From Candidatus Omnitrophota bacterium (GTDB lineage Bacteria > Omnitrophota > Gorgyraeia > Aquiviventales > Aquiviventaceae), in NCBI GenBank assembly GCA_023247155.1, contig JAHFGZ010000035.1, forward strand, positions 1 through 10,259: a DNA stretch of 10,259 nucleotides. Reading direction: 5' to 3'. This document shows, in pieces, positions 1-6,432 of this stretch. Position 1 is the first letter of the stretch; every line of letters starts with the position of its first letter. The position numbers were made by a program, and so were the translations under genes. Under the pieces are notes generated by a model. It was not told the origin of the DNA and did not search any database. It was given only the letters and a program-made list of their open reading frames with translations.

Positions 1-803
1 ACTGGGTGGCCCAGCACCTCAACGATCCGGCGATCCGCATCGTGGAGGTGGACGTGGACACGAAGGCCTACGGCGAGGGCCATGTCCCCAACGCGGCGGG
101 CTGGGCGTGGGACACGCAGCTGTGCGACAGCCTGCGCCGCGACATCATCCCCAAAGCGAAGTTTGAACAGCTGATGGCCGAGTCGGGCATCAGCAACGCC
201 ACCCCCATCATCCTCTACGGCGACAACAACAACTGGTTCGCCGCCTGGGCGTTCTGGCAGCTGAAGGTCTACGGCCACAGGGACGTCCGGCTCATGGACG
301 GCGGCCGGAAGAAGTGGATCGCCGAGGGCCGCGAGCTGACGACCGACGCGCCGAAGCCCAGCCGGGCCGCGTACAAGGCCCAGGAACCCGACACCTCCAT
401 TCGGGCCTTTCTCTCCGAGGTGATGAAGGCCTCCTCCGCGCGCGCCGCCCAGCTGGTGGACGTGCGCAGCCCGCAGGAGTTCTCCGGCGAGATCCTGGCG
501 CCGCCGGGCCTGCCGGAAACATGCCAGCGAGGCGGCCACATCCCGGGTGCTGCGAACATCCCGTGGGCCAAGGCCTGCAACGACGACGGGACCTTCAAGA
601 GCGCGGAGGAGCTGCGCGCGCTCTACGGCGGGGCGGGCATCACCGGCGCGCAGCCGGTGATCGCGTACTGCCGCATCGGCGAGCGCTCCAGCCACACGTG
701 GTTCGTGCTCAAACACCTGCTCGGCTACCAGCACGTCAAGAACTACGACGGCAGCTGGACCGAGTGGGGCAACCTCGTCGCGGCGCCCGTGGAAAAGCCG
801 TGA
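1..803 (+). CDS. Sulfurtransferase, tandem rhodanese (thiosulfate/3-mercaptopyruvate type), 5'-truncated
   Basis: This protein transfers sulfane sulfur from thiosulfate or 3-mercaptopyruvate to a thiophilic acceptor such as cyanide or a thiol. Two rhodanese modules are visible. Counting from the GTG at 6 as residue 1, the N-terminal module runs about 10-115 and has YGDNNNW where the active loop would be, with Asp73 in place of Cys, as is usual for the non-catalytic half. The C-terminal module runs about 140-258 and carries the active loop CRIGERS with the catalytic Cys222 (codon 669-671), preceded by the VDVRSPQEF and GGHIPGAANI motifs. The reading frame stays open to the window edge (a Trp codon at 3-5 precedes the GTG), and homologues normally begin some residues earlier, so the start is probably outside the window and the GTG at 6 is internal. 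The loop sequence resembles the thiosulfate rather than the mercaptopyruvate class, but substrate cannot be settled. The stop overlaps the next start (TGATG), suggesting co-translation. Confidence 0.93.
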   Translation, partial: WVAQHLNDPAIRIVEVDVDTKAYGEGHVPNAAGWAWDTQLCDSLRRDIIPKAKFEQLMAESGISNATPIILYGDNNNWFAAWAFWQLKVYGHRDVRLMDGGRKKWIAEGRELTTDAPKPSRAAYKAQEPDTSIRAFLSEVMKASSARAAQLVDVRSPQEFSGEILAPPGLPETCQRGGHIPGAANIPWAKACNDDGTFKSAEELRALYGGAGITGAQPVIAYCRIGERSSHTWFVLKHLLGYQHVKNYDGSWTEWGNLVAAPVEKP

Positions 804-1057
804 TGCCGAAACCGGAAGACTACTCCGAGCGGAACGCCCAGCTCGCCGGCTGGCCGGTCCACATCGTGACGTACCGGTTGGGGACGACCTACCACACGAC
901 CATCGACAACACGGACCCCGGGGCGTGGGTCGTGAAGGCTCAGGGGGCCACAAAAGAGGAAACGGAGTCCCAGGCGTTGAAGGACGCGCAGGCGCTCCTG
1001 GAGAAGGTCAAGAAAAGCAAGCCGCCTACCGGCTGCACCTCGGTCCCCGGCTTTTAA
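803..1057 (+). CDS. Small 84-residue protein of unknown function coupled to the sulfurtransferase
   Basis: The ATG at 803 shares one base with the sulfurtransferase stop (TGATG), which implies translational coupling; a purine-rich GGAAAAG at 791-797 may serve as ribosome binding site. The product is soluble with no signal or membrane segment. Residues 18-48 look like two or three beta strands with many Thr, Tyr and His, and residues 49-71 form a charged amphipathic helix (ATKEETESQALKDAQALLEK), followed by a basic, Pro/Gly-containing tail with a single Cys78. The strand-strand-helix pattern ending in a KEE-alternating helix is loosely like a double-stranded RNA-binding or similar small alpha/beta fold, but I do not recognise a family and claim no function. 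Because it is overlapped with the sulfurtransferase and followed directly by a terminator, it most likely acts in or alongside the same sulfur-transfer process. Confidence 0.8.
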   Translation: MPKPEDYSERNAQLAGWPVHIVTYRLGTTYHTTIDNTDPGAWVVKAQGATKEETESQALKDAQALLEKVKKSKPPTGCTSVPGF

Positions 1058-1079
1058 CCAAGACGCCCGCACGATCCAG

Positions 1080-1110
1080 CGCCCCGCCGATCGGCGGGGC
1101 GTTTTTGTTT
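1080..1110 (+). terminator. Rho-independent terminator after the sulfurtransferase operon
   Basis: A perfect 9-bp GC stem (CGCCCCGCC at 1080-1088 with GGCGGGGCG at 1093-1101) closes a GATC tetraloop and is followed directly by TTTTTGTTT (1102-1110). It lies 22 bp after the stop of the small protein gene. The T tail only follows on the plus strand, so it terminates the left operon and insulates the downstream diguanylate cyclase gene. Confidence 0.93.
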
Positions 1111-1137
1111 GTCTGCCATCGCCGCCGGGACTAGAAT
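1109..1137 (+). promoter_or_regulatory. Putative sigma-70 promoter for the diguanylate cyclase gene
   Basis: TTGTCT (1109-1114, 4 of 6 matches to TTGACA) and TAGAAT (1132-1137, 5 of 6 to TATAAT) are separated by exactly 17 bp. The -35 element overlaps the T tail of the preceding terminator. Only 6 bases separate the -10 from the ATG at 1144, so transcription would begin at or next to the start codon, giving a leaderless or nearly leaderless mRNA. The upstream boundary is fixed by the terminator, so there is little other room for a promoter. Confidence 0.5.
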
Positions 1138-1143
1138 GAGCGT

Positions 1144-2571
1144 ATGTGGCGATCCGGAACCAGGCGGCGGCACCGCCGCATCCTCGTCGCGGCTGTCGTG
1201 ACGCTCCTGACGAGCGTCGCGTTGCTCGGGCTCATCGGCGTGACCCGCTGGCGCGGCCGCCAAGCGGTCCAGCACGATACCCGGACCGTCATCGTCCAGA
1301 CCGGCGAGGAGCTCGTGCGCCGGCTCGAGAGCCGCCGCGGGACGCTGACCTTCCTCCAGGATACGCTCAGGCGGCAACCCAACCTGACGCCGGAGGCCCT
1401 GGACGCGATGGGGGCCAGCGCGGTGCAGCACACCCGGCATCTGATCGGCGTCGGCCTGGTCCAGGGCGGCAGGCCGCCCGTCTGGTGGGCGGCTCCCCGC
1501 AGCCTGTCCGCTCAGACGCTCAACCAGGTGAAAGGCGCCATCGTCCAGCGCACGCGCCTGCGGGGCGTCTGGCGCGTGCCCTCGACGTTCATCACCGCCC
1601 CCTCACCGGATGATCCGCTGCTCGTCATGTTCGAGCCGCTGCAGATCGGCCCTGTCCGCCAGGGCGCCGTCTTCGGGGTCTTTGCGGTGAAGCCGCTCCT
1701 GGACGATTTCTTCTCCTCGGGCCTGCCGCAACGCTACCCGGTGCAGGTGCTGGACGGCCAGACGCTCCTCTACCGGTCCAGCGACTGGCAGGGCGCGCGG
1801 GAGAATCCCCACGCGCTCATCGTGGAGCACCCGATGAGGGTCGACGCGGCGCGTTGGACCATTCAGATGCAGCCGGGCAACACGGGTGTCGTCAAGACGC
1901 TCTCGTGGTTCAACGTCCTGCTCATCGGCTTGAGCATCATCGCGGGGCTTGGGATCACGACCATCGTCTGGATCCTGGCGGCCCGGACGTGGATCCTCCA
2001 GCGGGCGGTCGCCAGGCGGACCGCCGCCCTGCGGCGGGCCTCGCAGCGGCTGCGGCAGATGGCCATCACGGACGAGCTGACCGGGCTCTACAACCGCCGG
2101 TTCTTCCTGAACCGGCTGACATGGGAGTGCGAGCGGGCCAAGCGGTACCATCGGCCGCTGGCGTGCCTCATGGTGGATGTCAACGGCTTCAAACAGGTGA
2201 ACGACCGGCTGGGGCATCTCGCCGGCGACCTGGTCCTGCAACAGGTGGCCCGAGAGCTCCAGGCGCTCCTGCGGCAATCCGATATCCTCGCCAGGCTGGG
2301 CGGGGACGAGTTCGTCATCGCCCTTCCGGAAACCGGTCACGACCAGGCGGCGTTGGTCGCCGAGAAGCTGCGCCACATCCGCATCCGCGTGCCTGACAGC
2401 GGCGCAGCACGAACGGCGCTCCCCACCGTCAGCCTCAGCGTCGGGATGAGCCGGGTCCAGCAGCCCACCGACAGCCCTCAGACGGTGCTGGACGCCGCCG
2501 ACCGCTCGCTGTACGCCCACAAGCGGCAAAGCCACTCACAAGAGAGCCCGCTGCTGCGCTCGGCGCGGTGA
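1144..2571 (+). CDS. Membrane diguanylate cyclase with periplasmic sensor and GGDEF domain
   Basis: The enzyme condenses two GTP into cyclic di-GMP. The 475-residue protein has a basic N-terminus, TM1 at about 13-33, a periplasmic region of about 220 residues (34-254) that I cannot assign firmly (Cache/CHASE-like by size and position), TM2 at about 255-280, a short basic coiled linker (WILQRAVARRTAALRRASQRL), and a GGDEF domain at 305-462. Catalytic features are complete: DELTGLYNRR at 310-319, metal-binding Asp345 in DVNGFKQVND, GD at 361-362, and GGDEF at 386-390. The product-inhibition I-site RxxD is present as RQSD (377-380) exactly five residues before GGDEF, so feedback inhibition is expected. 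The ATG at 1144 gives a normal N-in membrane start, but no Shine-Dalgarno precedes it. The gene stands alone between a terminator and an 85-bp gap, upstream of a FIST/two-component operon, and probably supplies c-di-GMP in response to a periplasmic signal. Confidence 0.93.
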   Translation: MWRSGTRRRHRRILVAAVVTLLTSVALLGLIGVTRWRGRQAVQHDTRTVIVQTGEELVRRLESRRGTLTFLQDTLRRQPNLTPEALDAMGASAVQHTRHLIGVGLVQGGRPPVWWAAPRSLSAQTLNQVKGAIVQRTRLRGVWRVPSTFITAPSPDDPLLVMFEPLQIGPVRQGAVFGVFAVKPLLDDFFSSGLPQRYPVQVLDGQTLLYRSSDWQGARENPHALIVEHPMRVDAARWTIQMQPGNTGVVKTLSWFNVLLIGLSIIAGLGITTIVWILAARTWILQRAVARRTAALRRASQRLRQMAITDELTGLYNRRFFLNRLTWECERAKRYHRPLACLMVDVNGFKQVNDRLGHLAGDLVLQQVARELQALLRQSDILARLGGDEFVIALPETGHDQAALVAEKLRHIRIRVPDSGAARTALPTVSLSVGMSRVQQPTDSPQTVLDAADRSLYAHKRQSHSQESPLLRSAR

Positions 2572-2593
2572 TCGCCGCTCCCCCTTCCGCTGG

Positions 2594-2623
2594 CCCCCGT
2601 TAGTCTTCCGTAACCCCTGTTAG
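2594..2623 (+). promoter_or_regulatory. Direct repeat, possible activator site upstream of the FIST operon
   Basis: CCCCCGTTAG (2594-2603) and CCCCTGTTAG (2614-2623) match at 9 of 10 bases and are offset by 20 bp, two helical turns, so both copies face the same side of the DNA. They sit just upstream of, and partly overlap, the expected -35 region of the FIST gene, which has a good -10 but no convincing -35. That is the arrangement expected of an activator-dependent promoter. The binding protein is not known; the response regulator encoded here lacks a DNA-binding domain. Confidence 0.35.
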
Positions 2624-2650
2624 CAGAATTCAACAGATATCAGATATACT
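2620..2650 (+). promoter_or_regulatory. Putative promoter of the FIST-kinase-regulator operon
   Basis: TATACT at 2645-2650 matches the -10 consensus at 5 of 6 positions in a distinctly AT-rich island (about 2620-2658) of an otherwise GC-rich window. The best -35 candidate, TTAGCA (2620-2625, 4 of 6), is spaced 19 bp away, longer than ideal. The -10 ends 6 bases before the ATG at 2657, the same geometry as at the diguanylate cyclase gene, predicting a leaderless transcript. The motif CAGATAT occurs in tandem at 2634-2640 and 2641-2647 with a variant CAGAATAT at 2651-2658. Confidence 0.45.
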
Positions 2651-2656
2651 CAGAAT

Positions 2657-3871
2657 ATGGCGCCTCAAGTGGTTGCGGCAACCGTCGGGTGGAGCGCAAA
2701 CCGGCAGGCGGGGCAGGCCGGCACGGAAGCGGCCTCCAGCGCCCTGGAGCAGCTCCCGCCGTCTGCCCCCACGCAGCTGGCCCTCGTCTTCGGCTCGTCC
2801 TGGTTTGACCAGCACGCGCTCCTGCAGGGCGTCCGGTCGGCGCTGGGCGAGATCCCGCTCGCCGGCGAAAGCACGGCCGGCGAGATCACCTCCGAGGGGC
2901 CGGCCAGCCATAGCTGCGTCGTGGTCCTGCTGGCCATCGACGGGCTCACCTGCGGGGTCGGCATGGGAAGGGACGCGGATCAATCGCCCCGTGTGGCCGG
3001 GCAGCGGGCCGCGTTCACCGCGCTGCAGGCGTTCCGGGGAACCTCGCGGGCGGGGCTGTTGCTCTTTGGAGACGGCATGGTCACCGGCCATGCGGAGGTC
3101 GTTCGGGGGCTCCAGGAAGTGCTCGGCACCAGCTTCCTGATCGCCGGCGGCATGGCGGGCGACGACCTGCAGTTTGCTGAAACCTACCAGTACTGCCAGG
3201 GGGAGGTCGCCAGCCGCTCGGTGGTGGGGATACTGCTGGGCGGCTCGGTGAAGCTCGGCGTGGGCCTGGAGCACGGCTTCGCCCCCATCAGCAAACCGCG
3301 CCGCATCACCCGCGCCAACGCCAACGTGCTCCTGACGCTCGACCGCAAACCCGCCGCCTCCGTCTACGAAGAGTACTTCGGGGTGGACGTGGTCCGGCGG
3401 ATGCGGGACGAAGGGTTGAACCGGGCGGGGATCGCCTACCCCATCGGGATTCAGGGTGAGTCCGCGAACCAATGGCTGCTCCGGAACGTCGTGTCGTTCG
3501 GGGACGACGGCAGCCTCGCCTGCAACGGCGAGATCCGGGAAGGCGCCTGGCTGCAGCTCATGATCGGCAGCCGGGAGCTGGCGCTGGAGGCAGCGCAGCG
3601 GGCGGCGCGGCAGGCCATCCGGTCGCTGAACCGAACCGCCTGCGTCCTCGTGTTCGACTCGGCGGTCCGGCGGGTGCTCCTGGGCCCGCACCACGCGGCG
3701 GTGGAGATCGAGCGCATCCGCGACGTGGTGGGGCCCTCGGTCCCCATCGCCGGCTGCTACACGTACGCGGAGCAGGCACCGTTCGACGCGGGCCTGTCCG
3801 CCGACGCGCTGACGGGGCAGACGATCGCCAGCCAGACCGGCTCGGTGCTGGTGGCGGCGATTGGAGTCTGA
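2657..3871 (+). CDS. FIST-domain sensor protein (FIST_N + FIST_C), possibly NosP-like
   Basis: FIST is a ligand-sensing domain that occurs alone or fused to signalling modules. The 404-residue soluble protein shows the family's landmarks: LALVFGSSW (41-49), PLAGESTAGEI (67-77), AGGMAGDDL (163-171), VGILLGGSVKLGVGLEHGFAPI (189-211), the FIST_C part from about 225, and the characteristic C-terminal IAGCYTYAEQAPF (364-376). Its length equals a standalone FIST protein. There is no signal peptide or TM helix, so it is cytoplasmic. Some FIST proteins next to histidine kinases (NosP) bind heme and nitric oxide; candidate ligand histidines here include His145, His206, His345 and His346, but heme binding cannot be shown from sequence alone. 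The gene is first in an operon with a kinase 4 bp downstream and a GGDEF-type regulator, so it most likely modulates that kinase. The ATG at 2657 fits the family N-terminus; no Shine-Dalgarno precedes it. Confidence 0.9.
   Translation: MAPQVVAATVGWSANRQAGQAGTEAASSALEQLPPSAPTQLALVFGSSWFDQHALLQGVRSALGEIPLAGESTAGEITSEGPASHSCVVVLLAIDGLTCGVGMGRDADQSPRVAGQRAAFTALQAFRGTSRAGLLLFGDGMVTGHAEVVRGLQEVLGTSFLIAGGMAGDDLQFAETYQYCQGEVASRSVVGILLGGSVKLGVGLEHGFAPISKPRRITRANANVLLTLDRKPAASVYEEYFGVDVVRRMRDEGLNRAGIAYPIGIQGESANQWLLRNVVSFGDDGSLACNGEIREGAWLQLMIGSRELALEAAQRAARQAIRSLNRTACVLVFDSAVRRVLLGPHHAAVEIERIRDVVGPSVPIAGCYTYAEQAPFDAGLSADALTGQTIASQTGSVLVAAIGV
3863..3866 (+). promoter_or_regulatory. Shine-Dalgarno deciding the histidine kinase start
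   Basis: GGAG inside the last codons of the FIST gene lies 9 bases before the ATG at 3876. It favours 3876 over the in-frame TTG at 3861, which would itself overlap this site. Confidence 0.7.
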
Positions 3872-3875
3872 GCTG

Positions 3876-5432
3876 ATGTCATACCTGATCTACGTGGTGT
3901 TCACGATCGGCGTGCTGGCGACGCTGCTGCTGACGGTGGGCGCCAACTGGTCGCCCCACGCCGCCGGCATGACCATGACGCTGCTCGGGGTGCTCGGGTA
4001 CCTCGCCTTCAAGGCCGAGATGGCAGGGCGACAACTGAGCGAGCTCGGGCGACAACTGAGCGAGCTCCACCGACTACAGGCCGCCTATGACCAGCTCGAC
4101 CAGCAGACCAAGCTGATCATCCGCACGGACCTGGAGCTCCATCGGACCCAGGAGGAGCTGGACCGGCGGCTGGCATCCTTGATGTCGCTGCACCAACTCG
4201 GGCGGCAGCTCGAGGTGAGCCTCCGTCCCGACGAGGTGTTCAGCAAGCTGGATGCGGCGGTGGTCACGAATTTCGGCTTCTCCAAGGGCGCGATCGGGAT
4301 GTGCGCCTCCCTGGACGCCATCCAGTGGTGCTCCCTCATCGGCGTGAGCGAGCCGCACGCCGAGGCGCTCAGGGCCCACCTGCAGGCCAGCGGGCTGCTG
4401 AAGCGGGTCCTGACGAACCCCACCCCCCAGGTCCTGCGGGCCATCGCGTCACTCGAGCCGGCGCAGCAGCGGCTGCTGGACCTGCTGCAGGTCCCGGCCG
4501 CCGTCATCGCGGGGATCCTGCCCCATTCCGGACCTGCGGGTTTCCTCATCCTGGGCCGCACGAGCGCCGGGGCGGCCACCTCGAAGGCCGATGAGGAGCT
4601 CGTGGCGATCCTGACCAACCATCTCGCGATCGCCGTGGAGAACTCCGCGCTGTACGAAGAGACGTGGGCGTCCCGACGGGAGCTCGAGCGCAAGGTGCAG
4701 GAGCGGACCCGGGAGCTGGCCGAGGCGAACGCAGAGCTGGTCCGATTGAACAAGGCGAAGAGCGATTTCGTCTCCTCCGTCTCCCATGAGCTGCGGACCC
4801 CGCTGGCCGCCATCAAGGGCTACGCGTCGCTGCTGGCCAGCGGCCAGTTCGGGCCGCTGGCCAAACCCCAGGGCGAGCGGGTGGCCAAGATGGAAAAGCA
4901 CGCCGACCTGCTGACCCAGCTCATCACCAACCTCCTCGACATCGCCCGCATCGAGTCCGGCCGCGTCACGATGGAGCGGCAGCCGATCCCCGTCGAGGAG
5001 TTCCTGAACACGATCCACGACGTCATCCAGCCGCAGCTGCAGGCCAAGCACATCCGGTACACCGTGGACCGCGACGGCGTCACGGCGCTGGTGGGCGACC
5101 CGCAGCACCTGCCGCGCGTCTTCATCAACCTGCTCTCGAACGCCATCAAGTACACGCCGGAGAAGGGCGCGATCCGCGTGGGGTTGAAGCGGGAGGGCCC
5201 GTCGATCCTCGCAACGGTCAGCGACACCGGCTGCGGCATCGGCCCGGAGGACCTGCAGAAGCTGTTCCAGGAGTTCTACCGCGCCAACGACCCCATCAAC
5301 CAGCAGGTGCGAGGCACGGGGCTTGGGTTGGCCCTCGTCAAGCGCATCGTGGAAGCGCACCAGGGCCGCATTGCGGTGACGTCCGAGCGGGGCAAGGGGA
5401 GCACGTTTTCCGTCACCCTGCCGGCGGAGTAG
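3876..5432 (+). CDS. Membrane GAF-domain sensor histidine kinase
   Basis: This is a HisKA-type sensor kinase of 518 residues, expected to autophosphorylate on His and pass phosphate to the regulator encoded 3 bp downstream. It has two closely spaced TM helices (about 2-24 and 31-49) with almost no periplasmic loop, so sensing is probably intramembrane or cytoplasmic. A coiled coil follows (about 50-100) that contains a perfectly duplicated heptad GRQLSEL (51-57 and 58-64). A GAF domain spans about 100-260, then a signalling helix (RELERKVQERTRELAEANAE), then the dimerisation/phosphotransfer domain with SHELRTPL and phosphoacceptor His304 (codon 4785-4787). The ATPase domain is complete: N box NLLSNAIKY with Asn422, G1 box DTGCGI (450-455), an F-box-like EFYRAND, and G2 box GTGLGL (480-485). 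The position 4 bp after the FIST gene suggests that the FIST protein is its sensory partner, as in NosP/kinase pairs. Confidence 0.94.
   Translation: MSYLIYVVFTIGVLATLLLTVGANWSPHAAGMTMTLLGVLGYLAFKAEMAGRQLSELGRQLSELHRLQAAYDQLDQQTKLIIRTDLELHRTQEELDRRLASLMSLHQLGRQLEVSLRPDEVFSKLDAAVVTNFGFSKGAIGMCASLDAIQWCSLIGVSEPHAEALRAHLQASGLLKRVLTNPTPQVLRAIASLEPAQQRLLDLLQVPAAVIAGILPHSGPAGFLILGRTSAGAATSKADEELVAILTNHLAIAVENSALYEETWASRRELERKVQERTRELAEANAELVRLNKAKSDFVSSVSHELRTPLAAIKGYASLLASGQFGPLAKPQGERVAKMEKHADLLTQLITNLLDIARIESGRVTMERQPIPVEEFLNTIHDVIQPQLQAKHIRYTVDRDGVTALVGDPQHLPRVFINLLSNAIKYTPEKGAIRVGLKREGPSILATVSDTGCGIGPEDLQKLFQEFYRANDPINQQVRGTGLGLALVKRIVEAHQGRIAVTSERGKGSTFSVTLPAE
4026..4067 (+). repeat. Perfect 21-bp tandem duplication (one coiled-coil heptad)
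   Basis: The 21-base unit at 4026-4046 is repeated exactly at 4047-4067, encoding GRQLSEL twice with identical codons. It adds one heptad to the helix leaving TM2 of the histidine kinase. Identity at every third position points to recent slippage, as older duplications would have drifted at synonymous sites. Confidence 0.95.
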
Positions 5433-5435
5433 GCC

Positions 5436-6374
5436 ATGCCGCAACCGGTGAAGCAGATCCTCGTGGCGGACGATGACCCGGACCTCCGGGACATCCTCCG
5501 TTCCGTGCTCGAGCCAGCCGGGTTCGCCGTCACGGAGGCCGAAGACGGCGCGCGCACGCTCGACGCCGTCCGCCGCCGCCCGCCGGACCTGCTGATCCTG
5601 GACTACGTGATGCCCCAGGTGACGGGCCCGGAGGTGTGCCGACAGCTCAAGCAGGACATCCTGCTCCGGCACGTGCCCATCATCATGCTCACCGGGAAAA
5701 CCGAACTGCAGGACAAGGTCGACGGGATCGACGCCGGCGCCGACGACTACCTCATCAAGCCGTTCGAGCCGGCGGAACTGCTCGCGCGCGTGCGGATGGT
5801 GCTGCGGCGCACCAGCGCCGACCTGGAAGCCAACCCGCTCACCCGGCTGCCGGGCAACGTCTCCATCCAGCGGGAGCTCGAGCGGCGCATCGCCTCAGGC
5901 GAGGCCTACGCCGTCTGCTACCTGGACCTCGACCGCTTCAAGGCGTTCAACGACCATTACGGGTTCAAGCGGGGGGATGAGGTCATCCAGCGGACGGCGG
6001 AGATCCTCCTCAAGGCGGTGAACGCGCACGGCACGCCCGGTGATTTCGTCGGCCACATCGGCGGGGACGACTTCATCGCGATGACGGCCAAGGACCGCGC
6101 CGACGCGCTCTGTGAGGTCATCATCCAGGCGTTCGACGCGATGGCCCCGCAGCTCTACGACGCGGAGGACCGCGCCCGCGGCCACCTGCTGCACACGGAC
6201 CGCAAGGGACAGCAGGTCAAGGTGCCGCTGCTCTCGATCTCCATCGCGGTGGTGACGAACGAGGGGGGCCAGGTGACCCACCCCGGACAGATCGCCAAGA
6301 TCGGGGCGGAGCTGAAGGCCTACGCCAAACAGTTCGACCGGAGTGTTTACGTGAAGGAGCGGCGGGCGGGGTAG
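5436..6374 (+). CDS. Response regulator with REC domain and altered GGDEF (GGDDF) output
   Basis: The 312-residue protein has an N-terminal receiver (about 6-125) with acidic cluster Asp12-Asp14, phosphoacceptor Asp56 in ILDYVMP, Thr86 and Lys108 (IKPF), so phosphorylation by the upstream kinase is expected. The C-terminal half (about 130-308) is a GGDEF-fold domain: ANPLTRLPGN at 132-141, metal-binding Asp164 in DLDRFKAFND, Asn172, Gly-Asp at 180-181, and the signature GGDDF at 209-213. Glu is replaced by Asp at the fourth signature position, and the I-site is TPGD (200-203), lacking the Arg of RxxD. It may therefore be a weak cyclase without product inhibition, or a GTP- or partner-binding output. 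An insertion (about 235-262, charged) lies between the signature and the SISIAVV strand. The start has a good GGAG at 5426-5429, 6 bases ahead, and lies 3 bp after the kinase stop, so the two are co-expressed. Confidence 0.92.
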   Translation: MPQPVKQILVADDDPDLRDILRSVLEPAGFAVTEAEDGARTLDAVRRRPPDLLILDYVMPQVTGPEVCRQLKQDILLRHVPIIMLTGKTELQDKVDGIDAGADDYLIKPFEPAELLARVRMVLRRTSADLEANPLTRLPGNVSIQRELERRIASGEAYAVCYLDLDRFKAFNDHYGFKRGDEVIQRTAEILLKAVNAHGTPGDFVGHIGGDDFIAMTAKDRADALCEVIIQAFDAMAPQLYDAEDRARGHLLHTDRKGQQVKVPLLSISIAVVTNEGGQVTHPGQIAKIGAELKAYAKQFDRSVYVKERRAG

Positions 6375-6429
6375 TGCCAGGCACTTCCCCGCGCGTCCTC
6401 GCGCTCCAAGAAGTGCCTGGCACTTTTTT
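6373..6429 (+). terminator. Nested-palindrome terminator, REP-like, between convergent operons
   Basis: The left arm AGTGCCAGGCACTT (6373-6386) is exactly complementary to AAGTGCCTGGCACT (6411-6424), followed by a run of six T (6424-6429). Each arm is itself a palindrome about a central base, so each can also fold alone. The 24-base spacer holds a second stem, GCGCG (6391-6395) with CGCGC (6400-6404). The response-regulator stop codon lies at the start of the left arm. As a terminator it works for the plus strand only; no T run follows on the minus side. The paired palindromes resemble REP/BIME elements that have been co-opted as terminators. Confidence 0.85.
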
Positions 6430-6432
6430 CGT

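Noticed and set aside
2630..3694. Long minus-strand open frame (354 codons) opposite the FIST gene
   Set aside because: Its translation is Pro/Arg/His-rich with no recognisable motif, and the plus strand encodes a clear FIST protein; it is a GC-bias shadow.
3861..5432. TTG start at 3861 for the histidine kinase
   Set aside because: The ATG at 3876 has a GGAG at proper spacing, and TTG would overlap both that site and the FIST gene end.
4449..5672. Minus-strand open frame of 407 codons opposite the kinase and regulator
   Set aside because: It crosses two real genes that carry complete catalytic motifs on the plus strand; its composition is Arg/His/Leu-biased and without domains.
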